A DNA stretch of 64,000 nucleotides from CAZUMW01 sp964621615 (GTDB lineage: Bacteria; Desulfobacterota; WTBG01; CAIYCZ01; CAIRTM01). The translations under genes were made by a program, and so were the position numbers. The notes under the pieces were generated by a model. That model saw only the letters and a list, made by a program, of their open reading frames with translations. It was not told where the DNA came from and ran no database searches. Position 1 is the first letter of the stretch. Each line of letters begins with the position of its first letter. The stretch is taken from contig CAZUMW010000004.1 of assembly GCA_964621615.1 (NCBI GenBank), positions 62,001 through 126,000 on the forward strand. Reading direction: 5' to 3'. Positions 1 to 9,102 of the stretch are shown here, one piece after another.

Positions 1-750
1 AAGGAGCCGGCTGAAACGCTGTATTTTGTCGGCTGCACAACCGCCTTTGACAACACCCAATGGCACGTTGCTCAAAACACCGCTTATCTGCTGCAGCAGG
101 CGGGTGTCGATCTCGGCATGCTGGGGAAAAACGAAATATGCTGCGGAAGCCCCGTTGCCCGTATTGGCGATCGCGATACATTTATCCAGCTTGCCTCACG
201 AAATATTGACCTTTTGAACAAAACCGGCGCATCTGAAATTGTCACCTTCTGCCCGGGCTGTTACCGTGCCCTTAAATACGACTACAGCGAAATTCCGGGC
301 GCTCCCGAGCTGAAGCCGAAAGTGTTTCATACAACTGAATACATGAACAATCTCATTGCATCAGAAAAGCTCCACCTGAAACAGGCGGTGCCGATGAAAG
401 TAACCTGGCACGACCCGTGTCATCTAGGCAGGCACTGCGGCATTTATGATGCACCGCGCGCTATTCTGAGCGCTATCCCCGGCATTGAGCTTCTTGAAAT
501 GGAGCGCATCAAGGATCAATCGTGGTGCTGCGGCGGCGGCGGCGGAGCGCGAACCGCATTTATCGATTTTGCGCTGAAAACGGCTGCCAAGCGCATCGAC
601 GAGGCGCGCAAAACCGGTGCCGGCGCAATCGTAACGTCATGTCCGTTTTGCGAGCAAAACATCGGGGATGCACTCAATACCATGAATGATCCGCTCGGTT
701 TATTTGACCTCACGGATCTTCTCATAAAGTCCATATCCTCCGAGGAATAA
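1..750 (+). CDS. CCG-domain Fe-S oxidoreductase subunit (HdrD/GlpC/GlcF-like), 5' end outside window
   Basis: The frame is open from base 1, so the gene starts upstream; only the C-terminal 249 residues are here. Two cysteine-rich CCG modules are visible. The first has YFVGC near the edge, then EICCGSP and FCPGCY; the second has HDPCHLGRHCG, WCCGGGGG and SCPFC. This tandem arrangement is known from heterodisulfide reductase HdrB/HdrD, GlpC and GlcF, where it binds an Fe-S cofactor and passes electrons between a flavin partner and quinone or thiols. The next gene, 19 bp downstream, is an FAD-linked oxidase, so the pair is probably a membrane-associated 2-hydroxyacid (lactate/glycolate-type) dehydrogenase. 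The substrate cannot be read from the sequence. N-terminal ferredoxin motifs, if present, lie outside the window. Confidence 0.85.
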   Translation, partial: KEPAETLYFVGCTTAFDNTQWHVAQNTAYLLQQAGVDLGMLGKNEICCGSPVARIGDRDTFIQLASRNIDLLNKTGASEIVTFCPGCYRALKYDYSEIPGAPELKPKVFHTTEYMNNLIASEKLHLKQAVPMKVTWHDPCHLGRHCGIYDAPRAILSAIPGIELLEMERIKDQSWCCGGGGGARTAFIDFALKTAAKRIDEARKTGAGAIVTSCPFCEQNIGDALNTMNDPLGLFDLTDLLIKSISSEE

Positions 751-769
751 ATTTCACGGGAGAACCGGC

Positions 770-2467
770 ATGAAAAAAAAGGTTATACAGAAAAAATTGC
801 CCCGGGAAGTATTCAATGCGCTCGGCAGCGTTGTCGGGAAGGATTGGATACATGAGCAGCGAAGCGTTGTTGAAACATATAGCAAGCTATCAATTGAAGC
901 AGGCAGCTTCCTGAAAAAACATGATAAAGACCCCCATGTCCTCCCGGCCTGCGTGGTGCTTCCCGCCTCCACCGAAGACGTTCAGGCGATAGTCAAAATA
1001 TGCAACAGGCATGCAATACCGTTTGTCCCGTTCACCAACGGTCAGGTATTCTGCAACCCGACAAACGAGTCTCCAACGCTTATTATACATTTTTCCCGCA
1101 TGAACCGCATAGTTCACATAGACACGCAGAATATGTCTGCAACCCTTGAGCCGTATGTTGACTACGGGCAGCTGCAGGCAGAAGCCATGAAGCGCGGGCT
1201 CTGGAACGGCGGCAGCCCCCTGGCAACCTCACTGTGCAAGCTTGCCTCGCAATTTGCATTTGCAGGCCTGTGGCAGACCGATTTAAAGTACGGGCTTTTA
1301 AACAGAAATATTGTAAGCGTTAAAATGGTTCTGCCCGACGGCGAAGTACTCATGACCGGCTCGCGATGCGTTCCCAGGGCGGGTGATTTCTGGGAATACG
1401 GACCCGGCCCCGATCTGCTCGGGCTGCAGCGCGCCGGCGTCGGCACCAACGGCATTGTTACTGAAATAACCGTCAAGCTGCACCCATGGGTTGGTGACAG
1501 CGCGTTCCCCGAGCTCCCGGCAGGCCGGCCAAGCCTTGTCGACGCCCATGAGCCCAGGTATGACAACCCCCCTGCCCCGCTTAAGAATCACAGGCTGCAC
1601 TGGATTGAATTTCCTGACTTCAAAACACAGATAACTACAATGCGAGAAATCGCTCATTCAGGCATAGCAATCGGCCTTAATGCAACCGGCGTATATTCCG
1701 CCTTCTATTGCTCGCAGACTCAGGATATGACGGTCCAGCGCTGCAAAGACAAATTCTTCCCTGACTGGAACTGCTATGTTATTTGTGCGAATATAACCTC
1801 TGAAAAGCAGATAGATTACGAAGAGGAAGTGCTTAGGGAAATACTACGCGAATGCGGCGGCCATATTATAACAGCCGAAGAGAAGCCCGATGTCATTGAG
1901 GCATTAAAGCCGTGGAACTATGATTGCATCCGCCACTCAACCGGTTACCGGATGAATAGAAAAATGTATGCAAATGCATGGCTGCCCGTCGGTCCGATAG
2001 ACAGCGCCTTCACAACATCGGACCAGTGGCGCATCGCGCTCGAGAAATTCGGCGAGTGCGATATTACAGACCGTGGGGGAGCGGATGACACGCCCTTTGT
2101 GTATGCGCTTCAGCGGGGACACTTCTGTCTTTTTGAAACAGACAACTATCCTGACCCGACGCTTCCGGATGAAATCAGAAAAGCTCAAGGGTACGGCATA
2201 TATGGAATGGCAGCGTTTGTCAAGCACGGGCTTGGCCCGATGCTGATGGCCTTCCTGAACGTTGAGCCGTTCACCACCATGTTCCCTGAGGCGGGCCCGA
2301 ACTCACATATCGTAATGAGAAAAATCAGAAAGGTATTCGATCCGAAAAGTGTAGCAGCTCCCGGCAGGCAGGTGTTTACAGAGCAGGAGTGGGCGGCTTT
2401 TCCCGAAGAAATAAAATCAGCTGTTAACAGCATGCGGCAGATGCATAACCTTCCGCCGGTAAGCTGA
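770..2467 (+). CDS. FAD-linked oxidase (GlcD/VAO-type flavoprotein)
   Basis: 565 residues, ATG preceded by GGGAGAA. The N-terminal half has the PCMH FAD-binding fold: a region reading VVLPASTEDVQAIVKICN (about residue 60), then PFTNGQ in place of the usual RGGGT, then GPDLLGLQRAGVGTNGIV (about residue 210), which corresponds to the GSEGTLGIVT segment of D-lactate/glycolate oxidase subunits. The C-terminus carries KVFDPKSVAAPGRQVF, the family's terminal FDP motif. It catalyses oxidation of an unidentified alcohol or 2-hydroxyacid with FAD and hands electrons to the Fe-S subunit encoded just upstream. The long cap domain and the altered glycine loop make it a divergent member; a role with aryl or alkyl alcohols (vanillyl-alcohol-oxidase type) is an alternative. 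Confidence 0.8.
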   Translation: MKKKVIQKKLPREVFNALGSVVGKDWIHEQRSVVETYSKLSIEAGSFLKKHDKDPHVLPACVVLPASTEDVQAIVKICNRHAIPFVPFTNGQVFCNPTNESPTLIIHFSRMNRIVHIDTQNMSATLEPYVDYGQLQAEAMKRGLWNGGSPLATSLCKLASQFAFAGLWQTDLKYGLLNRNIVSVKMVLPDGEVLMTGSRCVPRAGDFWEYGPGPDLLGLQRAGVGTNGIVTEITVKLHPWVGDSAFPELPAGRPSLVDAHEPRYDNPPAPLKNHRLHWIEFPDFKTQITTMREIAHSGIAIGLNATGVYSAFYCSQTQDMTVQRCKDKFFPDWNCYVICANITSEKQIDYEEEVLREILRECGGHIITAEEKPDVIEALKPWNYDCIRHSTGYRMNRKMYANAWLPVGPIDSAFTTSDQWRIALEKFGECDITDRGGADDTPFVYALQRGHFCLFETDNYPDPTLPDEIRKAQGYGIYGMAAFVKHGLGPMLMAFLNVEPFTTMFPEAGPNSHIVMRKIRKVFDPKSVAAPGRQVFTEQEWAAFPEEIKSAVNSMRQMHNLPPVS

Positions 2468-2480
2468 TGCGCACATATCA

Positions 2481-4514
2481 TCAAAACCGGTATCGCAGCT
2501 CAACATACAGGTTTCTCGTGGCCTCTCCGGCGCTGACAACCTCATGGTATTTATAATGGCGCGAATCAACTGTATTCTGCCCGATAAGCGCGCACTCATA
2601 ATGGCGCGGATCAAGCAGGTTCTGCCCGATAAGCGCGCACTCCAATCTGCCGCTGAAAAATGACTTGGCTATGCGGATATCAAGCCGCAGATAGTCATCC
2701 ACCGAGCTTCCCGGTATCCACGCCTCCTGCTCGAAATGCATCCGGTCCACATAATACAGGTGTATCGCCGCGCTGAACCCCTGCGGCAGCCTGAACCGGT
2801 TGCTCACTGATGCTTTCTGCTGCACGACCAGCCCCTCAAGATAGTCATTGCTCGCACGCTGATAGGTGTAATGCGCGGCACAGTGCCACCACGGACTCAC
2901 ATCCCAGGCCACCGACAGCTCGACCCCGCGCACATGATTGTTCTCATAATTGTCATACCGGTATATCCCGCCCACAAGGCTGTCACCGCGGCCCGCAGGC
3001 ATTCGCGGGCTTCTGCGGTACAGTATGGTGTCGTCTATATCGTGATAAAACGCCTCGACGTTCACCTCCAGCGCTCCCCCCAGGTACCTCCCCCGGTACC
3101 CGGCCTCATAGGCGGTTATCCGCTCCGGGGACAGCGAGCTGTTTCCCTGCTGCCCGATATAAAACGGATAAAATGGGGCCGGAACGGACATGGATGCCCG
3201 CTCCTCGATAAACGACGGGGTCCGGTAGGCACGAGACACGCTCAGCCGCAGCGAATGGTTCTCTGTCGGGGTATACACCACCGCACCTTTGGGCGAGTAC
3301 ATGGTCCCCACAAAATCATTGTCCTCCACCATCAGCGCCGCCGTTAGGTGCACCAGGTCCCCGAGGTGATACGTGTAATTGACAAACGTTTTGAATATAT
3401 GATTGTAGGAGGTCTCACTATTCAGCCCGTGCGGCCCCTTTTGTGCAAACTCACGGTAATCCTCACGGGACAGAAAACCGTGCCGCACCCGGTCTATCCT
3501 GTAGCCCGTCCCGAAAACGAGGTTGTACCGGTCGCCGTCGTGATTAATCTGAAGCTCGACGTCGTCCTCACGCAATTTGTCCTCATGGCCGAACGTGAGC
3601 GCGCTGTTGCGGTAATCGTGATAATAGTGCAGCCGCATCCTGGTGCGGCTGCTGAATCGCTTTTCAAAGCGCGCGATCAGAAAATATGAGTTTATTTCAG
3701 GATCAAACTCCCGCCTGATCTCCCGGTCGCCTCCGGCATACCCCCCGTCGACAATAATGCGCGAGCTGTCATCAATATGGTAGTTACACCGGAAGGTCAC
3801 CTGGGGCCTGCGCACATAATCATGCACCCCGCTGAACCCCTCTGTCGACCGGTACCCGGCCGTCGCGCGGCAGCTGAACCGCTCCGTTTCGGCTCCGTAG
3901 CGAAGCATTGCCCACTGCGAATCCCTGCTGCCGGCGGTCACAGACGCCAGTCCTCCCTGCGTCTCCTCAGGCTCTTTCGTTATGATGTTTATCACTCCCT
4001 GAAAGGCATTGGCCCCGTACAGCGCCGCATTGGGGCCGCGGATTACCTCTATGCGCTGTATGTTTTCCAAAAACAGCGGAATCTGGTCCCAGAATGTGGC
4101 GTTTATCTGCGGCGAGTACACGGTCCTGCCGTCCACAAGCACCAGCATCTGACGGGCGTATTTCGGAAAAAACGAAAAGCCCCTTCCCTGCACCCCCGTG
4201 TAAAATGCATTTACATCAGCCACATCTATGCCCGGCACCATCCTGAACAAATCGGTTATTTTCTGTGCGCCGGAATATCTGATATCCTCTGCAGTGATAA
4301 TATGCACCGCTGACGGCGACTCCATAATGCGCTCTTTGCGCTTCGATACCGTGTATATCAGATCCTCGGTCTCATAAAACAACGACAGATATTGCAAATC
4401 ATGAGTTCCGATACCGGAGGCATATGCGCGCACAGGCGCAAGCCAGATAACAGGTAACAGTAAAACGGTCAGAACCGATATCAGTGTGGCTGGTTTACTA
4501 TTCAATTCATCCAT
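2481..4514 (-). CDS. TonB-dependent outer-membrane receptor, copy A
   Basis: 677 residues. A signal peptide (about residues 1-32, ending near VRAYA) is followed by the plug domain (AVHIITAEDIRYSGAQ, then RQMLVLVDGRTVYSP, IEVIRGPNAALYGANAF and GVINIITKEP) and a 22-strand-type barrel ending in VELRYRF with a C-terminal aromatic residue. It should import a scarce ligand using TonB-ExbBD energy, which is not encoded here. It lies last in a minus-strand set: binding protein, receptor B, hybrid kinase, receptor A; 125 bp separate it from the kinase. From the ETEDLIYT segment to the last strands it is apparently identical to receptor B, but the signal peptide differs and the end carries an extra 15-residue unit. 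No good ribosome-binding site precedes the ATG, so the start is less certain than the family call. Confidence 0.88.
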   Translation of the reverse strand: MDELNSKPATLISVLTVLLLPVIWLAPVRAYASGIGTHDLQYLSLFYETEDLIYTVSKRKERIMESPSAVHIITAEDIRYSGAQKITDLFRMVPGIDVADVNAFYTGVQGRGFSFFPKYARQMLVLVDGRTVYSPQINATFWDQIPLFLENIQRIEVIRGPNAALYGANAFQGVINIITKEPEETQGGLASVTAGSRDSQWAMLRYGAETERFSCRATAGYRSTEGFSGVHDYVRRPQVTFRCNYHIDDSSRIIVDGGYAGGDREIRREFDPEINSYFLIARFEKRFSSRTRMRLHYYHDYRNSALTFGHEDKLREDDVELQINHDGDRYNLVFGTGYRIDRVRHGFLSREDYREFAQKGPHGLNSETSYNHIFKTFVNYTYHLGDLVHLTAALMVEDNDFVGTMYSPKGAVVYTPTENHSLRLSVSRAYRTPSFIEERASMSVPAPFYPFYIGQQGNSSLSPERITAYEAGYRGRYLGGALEVNVEAFYHDIDDTILYRRSPRMPAGRGDSLVGGIYRYDNYENNHVRGVELSVAWDVSPWWHCAAHYTYQRASNDYLEGLVVQQKASVSNRFRLPQGFSAAIHLYYVDRMHFEQEAWIPGSSVDDYLRLDIRIAKSFFSGRLECALIGQNLLDPRHYECALIGQNTVDSRHYKYHEVVSAGEATRNLYVELRYRF
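2553..2642 (-). repeat. In-frame 45-bp tandem duplication at the 3' end of receptor A
   Basis: Two adjacent 45-bp units (2553-2597 and 2598-2642) encode ECALIGQNTVDSRHY and ECALIGQNLLDPRHY. Receptor B has a single unit, which differs from 2598-2642 at one base (aag/cag). The array sits at the end of the tract shared with receptor B and adds 15 residues to the last part of the barrel. Confidence 0.9.
2651..4383. repeat. Long direct repeat, copy 1 (pairs with 7186-8918)
   Basis: This 1,733-bp stretch appears identical base for base to 7186-8918 at a constant offset of 4,535 bp. The encoded proteins agree, and antisense-frame translations over the same interval agree too, which excludes most synonymous differences. 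The tract begins just after a C/T mismatch at 2650/7185 and ends inside the codons following the signal peptide. Confidence 0.92.
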
Positions 4515-4639
4515 AGGAGGTGCATTTTATCCATTTGACACTAAAACTGCAAACAAAATAATTAAAAACATGAAAATATAAACAATCTTGATATTAATTG
4601 GAGGGTTAAAAAAGCAGTACAATTTATAATCTGAAGTAA

Positions 4640-7024
4640 TTACGAGGGACTGGGACGGTTCTTTTCTGTAAACCTGCAGATTACCTGCTGTATCTGGGTC
4701 ATGCTGAACGGTTTATTGATTACGATATCAACATTATGTTCCTGCTTCTCCCTGTCGTCTATCTGAGCACCCCACCCGGTAATAAGGGCAATCGACACAT
4801 CGGATTTCTTTTTGATCGCCTTAATCACATCCCAGCCGGTCATATCCTCCATGCTGAGATCGGTAAAAACCATATCATATTCATTTTTTTCAAAATACTG
4901 CAACCCGTCCAATCCCCCTGAAGCGGTTGTAACATCATGCCCCTGTGCGGTCAGCATATCATACAGTATATCCCGTATATATTTCTCATCCTCTATAACC
5001 AGTATTTTTCTTCCTGTCTCGCCCGGGGAGGCAGGAACCTCTTCCTGCGCCTGCCCGGTATCTGATATTTCTTTTTCCTTTGAAGATGGCAAACAGATAA
5101 TAAACTCAGTGCCTTCATTTTCTTTGCTGCGAACGGTTATCGAGCCGTTATGACGGGATATGATACCATAGGAAACGCTCATGCCCAGACCGCTGGAATG
5201 AGGTCCCTTTGATGTATAAAACGGATCAAACATTCTCTCCTGCACTTCCGGTGGCATTCCGTATCCTGTATCTTTTACAGAGATGCGCACCATATCATCT
5301 ATGCAGTGAGTATGAAATGCTATTTCACCGCCGCCGGGCATAGCATCAAGAGCATTATTTATCATGTTTGTAAACACTTCCCGCAATTCTGCAGGGCTGC
5401 CCTGTATAGAAGGCACCCGCTCGAATTCTTTTTTTATGATAACCTTCACCCCCTGTGATTCACAGGTATCCTTCCAGCGTGATTTAGTGTATTCAATCGC
5501 GTTTTCAATAATCTTTTCGATATTTAAAACTGCAAACTGCTGCTCGTCTTTTCTCACGCGGGCAAATTCCTGAATGCGCTTTACCGTTTCAGCACCGTCA
5601 ACGGAAGCACGCTCAATAACATCTATGCTCTCAAGAAAACAATGCCGCATCGAATCCGCACAGGAGTCACCGCTGTTTTCAATTTGACTTTTTATAAGCT
5701 GCGCCCGCCCTAAAATAGCTGCCAGGAGATTGTTAAAATCATGTGCAACCCCTCCTGCCATTTCCCCAAGAGCGCGTAATTTTTCAAATTGCTTTAATCG
5801 ATCTTCGATTTTCTTTCTTTCCGTCATATCGGTTCCGATCAGCAGATATCCGGTTACCCGTGCCTCGGCGTCGTGTATTTCGGTGACAACCCATGAAATT
5901 ATGGCGTGCTCACCGTCTTTAACCGTACAAACAGTCTCCCCGTCAGGAAGCGATCGAATATGCTGCTCAATATCGCCTATACCATCTGCACGATCAGATT
6001 CCAGTATGTCCAGGATTGACCGCCCGACGGCATCTGCCTGACTGCATTTAAAAATTGCCTGTGCAAAGCGGTTAAACATCTGTATCGTACCCTGCGTGTC
6101 GGTTTCGATAATGACAACGCTTGCGCTGTCAAGAAGGTTTGCAAGGTACTCTCCCCGCTTTCTCACATTTTCTTCAGAAGCCTGCAGCCGCTTCAGATTG
6201 AGCTGAAGATCGTCAGCCATCTGATTAAACGACCGCGCCAAATCGCCCAGCTCGTCCTCGCTATTAACGGGAATGCGGGTGCCGAGATTGCCGCGCCCAA
6301 GCTGGCGGGCACTGTCGGCAGCTTCGCGCAGGGGTACGGAAATTTTTCTGCCTATCAAAAACAATGCATACAGGCCGAGCAAAAAACACAAAGCAACCAA
6401 GCCACCGGCGGTTTTTATTATTTCGGCAGTGCGCTGTTCCGGACGCGCAAGAGACAATCCAACCCGGGCAATACCGATGACCTCCTTCTTATTTACGCTG
6501 GCCGGAGATCGCTCAAATACACCCGGTACGACACCGGTGCTGTGGAGAAAAACAGGGGCAAAGCATTCAAGATATGAATGAGGCCCGACAGCAGTACGGT
6601 GCTGTATTACCGATTGACGGTCAGCTGTGCGCATGACCGTCAGCAGCTCATGATCAAGATCAGGCATTTGGATCGATTTTTTTGTCTGCTCATGAAGCAC
6701 AGTTCCATTTATTGTATACACTGCCGCCCAGGCTACGTCCTTTTGATGCATTATGGCAGCGATTGGGGTCTTAACGTATTCCCGGTATTCCGAAAAAACA
6801 CCGATCTCGCTGTTTCGCGCAAGATTGCCGACCAGATAGCTACCGCTCGATCTTAGATGATCAAACAGGATGTTGCGGTCGCTTATCACACCATACAGCG
6901 TCAGCGATACCGACACCACGACCAGCATCAGCCCGAAACAAATAAAAATACGCTTCCGGTAACCGACAAAATATTTTTTTCGGTTGGCTATAGAACCCAG
7001 AATATATTTTTTTATGCCGTTCAC
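4640..7024 (-). CDS. Hybrid sensor histidine kinase with C-terminal receiver domain
   Basis: 794 residues from a GTG start. A membrane segment (about 26-47) is followed by an extracytoplasmic sensor of about 155 residues, a second membrane segment (about 206-225), HAMP (226-275), PAS (about 290-400, closing with GTDMTERKK), a HisKA region with GGVAHDFNN (phosphoacceptor His428), a HATPase_c domain (N-box MINNALD near 555, then DTGYGM and SGLGMS), and a receiver domain (about 672-785) with acidic pocket EDE, phosphoacceptor Asp722 and Lys771. It should autophosphorylate in response to a periplasmic cue and pass the phosphate to its own receiver. No DNA-binding output gene is adjacent. It sits between two near-identical TonB receptors and downstream of a periplasmic binding protein, 36 bp from receptor B, suggesting that ligand sensing and uptake are co-expressed. 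Confidence 0.9.
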   Translation of the reverse strand: MNGIKKYILGSIANRKKYFVGYRKRIFICFGLMLVVVSVSLTLYGVISDRNILFDHLRSSGSYLVGNLARNSEIGVFSEYREYVKTPIAAIMHQKDVAWAAVYTINGTVLHEQTKKSIQMPDLDHELLTVMRTADRQSVIQHRTAVGPHSYLECFAPVFLHSTGVVPGVFERSPASVNKKEVIGIARVGLSLARPEQRTAEIIKTAGGLVALCFLLGLYALFLIGRKISVPLREAADSARQLGRGNLGTRIPVNSEDELGDLARSFNQMADDLQLNLKRLQASEENVRKRGEYLANLLDSASVVIIETDTQGTIQMFNRFAQAIFKCSQADAVGRSILDILESDRADGIGDIEQHIRSLPDGETVCTVKDGEHAIISWVVTEIHDAEARVTGYLLIGTDMTERKKIEDRLKQFEKLRALGEMAGGVAHDFNNLLAAILGRAQLIKSQIENSGDSCADSMRHCFLESIDVIERASVDGAETVKRIQEFARVRKDEQQFAVLNIEKIIENAIEYTKSRWKDTCESQGVKVIIKKEFERVPSIQGSPAELREVFTNMINNALDAMPGGGEIAFHTHCIDDMVRISVKDTGYGMPPEVQERMFDPFYTSKGPHSSGLGMSVSYGIISRHNGSITVRSKENEGTEFIICLPSSKEKEISDTGQAQEEVPASPGETGRKILVIEDEKYIRDILYDMLTAQGHDVTTASGGLDGLQYFEKNEYDMVFTDLSMEDMTGWDVIKAIKKKSDVSIALITGWGAQIDDREKQEHNVDIVINKPFSMTQIQQVICRFTEKNRPSPS

Positions 7025-7060
7025 TGATTCCCCGCTTTCGCCTCAATATCTGATATTGAT

Positions 7061-9043
7061 TTAAAACCGGTATCGCAGCTCAACATACAGGTTTCTCGTT
7101 GCCTCTCCGGCGCTGAGCACCTCAGGGTATTCATAATGGCGCGGATCAAGCAGGTTCTGCCCGATCAGCGCGCACTCCAATCTGTCGCTGAAAAATGACT
7201 TGGCTATGCGGATATCAAGCCGCAGATAGTCATCCACCGAGCTTCCCGGTATCCACGCCTCCTGCTCGAAATGCATCCGGTCCACATAATACAGGTGTAT
7301 CGCCGCGCTGAACCCCTGCGGCAGCCTGAACCGGTTGCTCACTGATGCTTTCTGCTGCACGACCAGCCCCTCAAGATAGTCATTGCTCGCACGCTGATAG
7401 GTGTAATGCGCGGCACAGTGCCACCACGGACTCACATCCCAGGCCACCGACAGCTCGACCCCGCGCACATGATTGTTCTCATAATTGTCATACCGGTATA
7501 TCCCGCCCACAAGGCTGTCACCGCGGCCCGCAGGCATTCGCGGGCTTCTGCGGTACAGTATGGTGTCGTCTATATCGTGATAAAACGCCTCGACGTTCAC
7601 CTCCAGCGCTCCCCCCAGGTACCTCCCCCGGTACCCGGCCTCATAGGCGGTTATCCGCTCCGGGGACAGCGAGCTGTTTCCCTGCTGCCCGATATAAAAC
7701 GGATAAAATGGGGCCGGAACGGACATGGATGCCCGCTCCTCGATAAACGACGGGGTCCGGTAGGCACGAGACACGCTCAGCCGCAGCGAATGGTTCTCTG
7801 TCGGGGTATACACCACCGCACCTTTGGGCGAGTACATGGTCCCCACAAAATCATTGTCCTCCACCATCAGCGCCGCCGTTAGGTGCACCAGGTCCCCGAG
7901 GTGATACGTGTAATTGACAAACGTTTTGAATATATGATTGTAGGAGGTCTCACTATTCAGCCCGTGCGGCCCCTTTTGTGCAAACTCACGGTAATCCTCA
8001 CGGGACAGAAAACCGTGCCGCACCCGGTCTATCCTGTAGCCCGTCCCGAAAACGAGGTTGTACCGGTCGCCGTCGTGATTAATCTGAAGCTCGACGTCGT
8101 CCTCACGCAATTTGTCCTCATGGCCGAACGTGAGCGCGCTGTTGCGGTAATCGTGATAATAGTGCAGCCGCATCCTGGTGCGGCTGCTGAATCGCTTTTC
8201 AAAGCGCGCGATCAGAAAATATGAGTTTATTTCAGGATCAAACTCCCGCCTGATCTCCCGGTCGCCTCCGGCATACCCCCCGTCGACAATAATGCGCGAG
8301 CTGTCATCAATATGGTAGTTACACCGGAAGGTCACCTGGGGCCTGCGCACATAATCATGCACCCCGCTGAACCCCTCTGTCGACCGGTACCCGGCCGTCG
8401 CGCGGCAGCTGAACCGCTCCGTTTCGGCTCCGTAGCGAAGCATTGCCCACTGCGAATCCCTGCTGCCGGCGGTCACAGACGCCAGTCCTCCCTGCGTCTC
8501 CTCAGGCTCTTTCGTTATGATGTTTATCACTCCCTGAAAGGCATTGGCCCCGTACAGCGCCGCATTGGGGCCGCGGATTACCTCTATGCGCTGTATGTTT
8601 TCCAAAAACAGCGGAATCTGGTCCCAGAATGTGGCGTTTATCTGCGGCGAGTACACGGTCCTGCCGTCCACAAGCACCAGCATCTGACGGGCGTATTTCG
8701 GAAAAAACGAAAAGCCCCTTCCCTGCACCCCCGTGTAAAATGCATTTACATCAGCCACATCTATGCCCGGCACCATCCTGAACAAATCGGTTATTTTCTG
8801 TGCGCCGGAATATCTGATATCCTCTGCAGTGATAATATGCACCGCTGACGGCGACTCCATAATGCGCTCTTTGCGCTTCGATACCGTGTATATCAGATCC
8901 TCGGTCTCATAAAACAACAGGAGATCGTCTATCTCCTGCTGATAAATATTACCGCTGTCTGCTTCAGATGCACGTGCAGGCACTGCTGCTAAAACAGCAA
9001 TAACCGCACATGCAATTGCCCACAGAAGTCCGGATGTTTTCAT
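7061..9043 (-). CDS. TonB-dependent outer-membrane receptor, copy B
   Basis: 660 residues; signal peptide about 1-25 ending VPARA, then the same plug and barrel as receptor A, ending VELRYRF. It has its own N-terminus of about 47 residues and a single ECALIGQN unit near the end. A GAGGAT ribosome-binding site precedes the ATG, a better start than in copy A. It is second in the operon, 59 bp after the binding-protein gene and 36 bp before the hybrid kinase. The ligand is unknown: nothing in the plug identifies iron chelates, cobalamin or sugars. The distinct leader peptides show that the two copies are not a simple recent tandem duplication of whole genes. Confidence 0.9.
   Translation of the reverse strand: MKTSGLLWAIACAVIAVLAAVPARASEADSGNIYQQEIDDLLLFYETEDLIYTVSKRKERIMESPSAVHIITAEDIRYSGAQKITDLFRMVPGIDVADVNAFYTGVQGRGFSFFPKYARQMLVLVDGRTVYSPQINATFWDQIPLFLENIQRIEVIRGPNAALYGANAFQGVINIITKEPEETQGGLASVTAGSRDSQWAMLRYGAETERFSCRATAGYRSTEGFSGVHDYVRRPQVTFRCNYHIDDSSRIIVDGGYAGGDREIRREFDPEINSYFLIARFEKRFSSRTRMRLHYYHDYRNSALTFGHEDKLREDDVELQINHDGDRYNLVFGTGYRIDRVRHGFLSREDYREFAQKGPHGLNSETSYNHIFKTFVNYTYHLGDLVHLTAALMVEDNDFVGTMYSPKGAVVYTPTENHSLRLSVSRAYRTPSFIEERASMSVPAPFYPFYIGQQGNSSLSPERITAYEAGYRGRYLGGALEVNVEAFYHDIDDTILYRRSPRMPAGRGDSLVGGIYRYDNYENNHVRGVELSVAWDVSPWWHCAAHYTYQRASNDYLEGLVVQQKASVSNRFRLPQGFSAAIHLYYVDRMHFEQEAWIPGSSVDDYLRLDIRIAKSFFSDRLECALIGQNLLDPRHYEYPEVLSAGEATRNLYVELRYRF
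7186..8918. repeat. Long direct repeat, copy 2 (pairs with 2651-4383)
   Basis: Second copy of the 1,733-bp apparently identical tract, inside receptor B, in the same orientation as copy 1 and separated from it by the kinase gene. Sequence on both outer sides diverges at once on the signal-peptide side and gradually on the C-terminal side. Confidence 0.92.
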
Positions 9044-9102
9044 AACGATATCCTCGAAGGATCACTGCATTATGTGGCAGCCTGTTTTTGGCACGGCCCT
9101 TT

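Noticed and set aside
2810..4313. Several antisense reading frames of 113-178 codons inside receptor A, repeated identically in receptor B
   Set aside because: They follow from the high-GC receptor code on the opposite strand and are identical only because the DNA is duplicated; no ribosome-binding site or family match supports them.
2481..9043. Composite transposon flanked by the duplicated receptors
   Set aside because: No transposase, terminal inverted repeats or target-site duplications were seen; recombination between paralogues explains the repeat.
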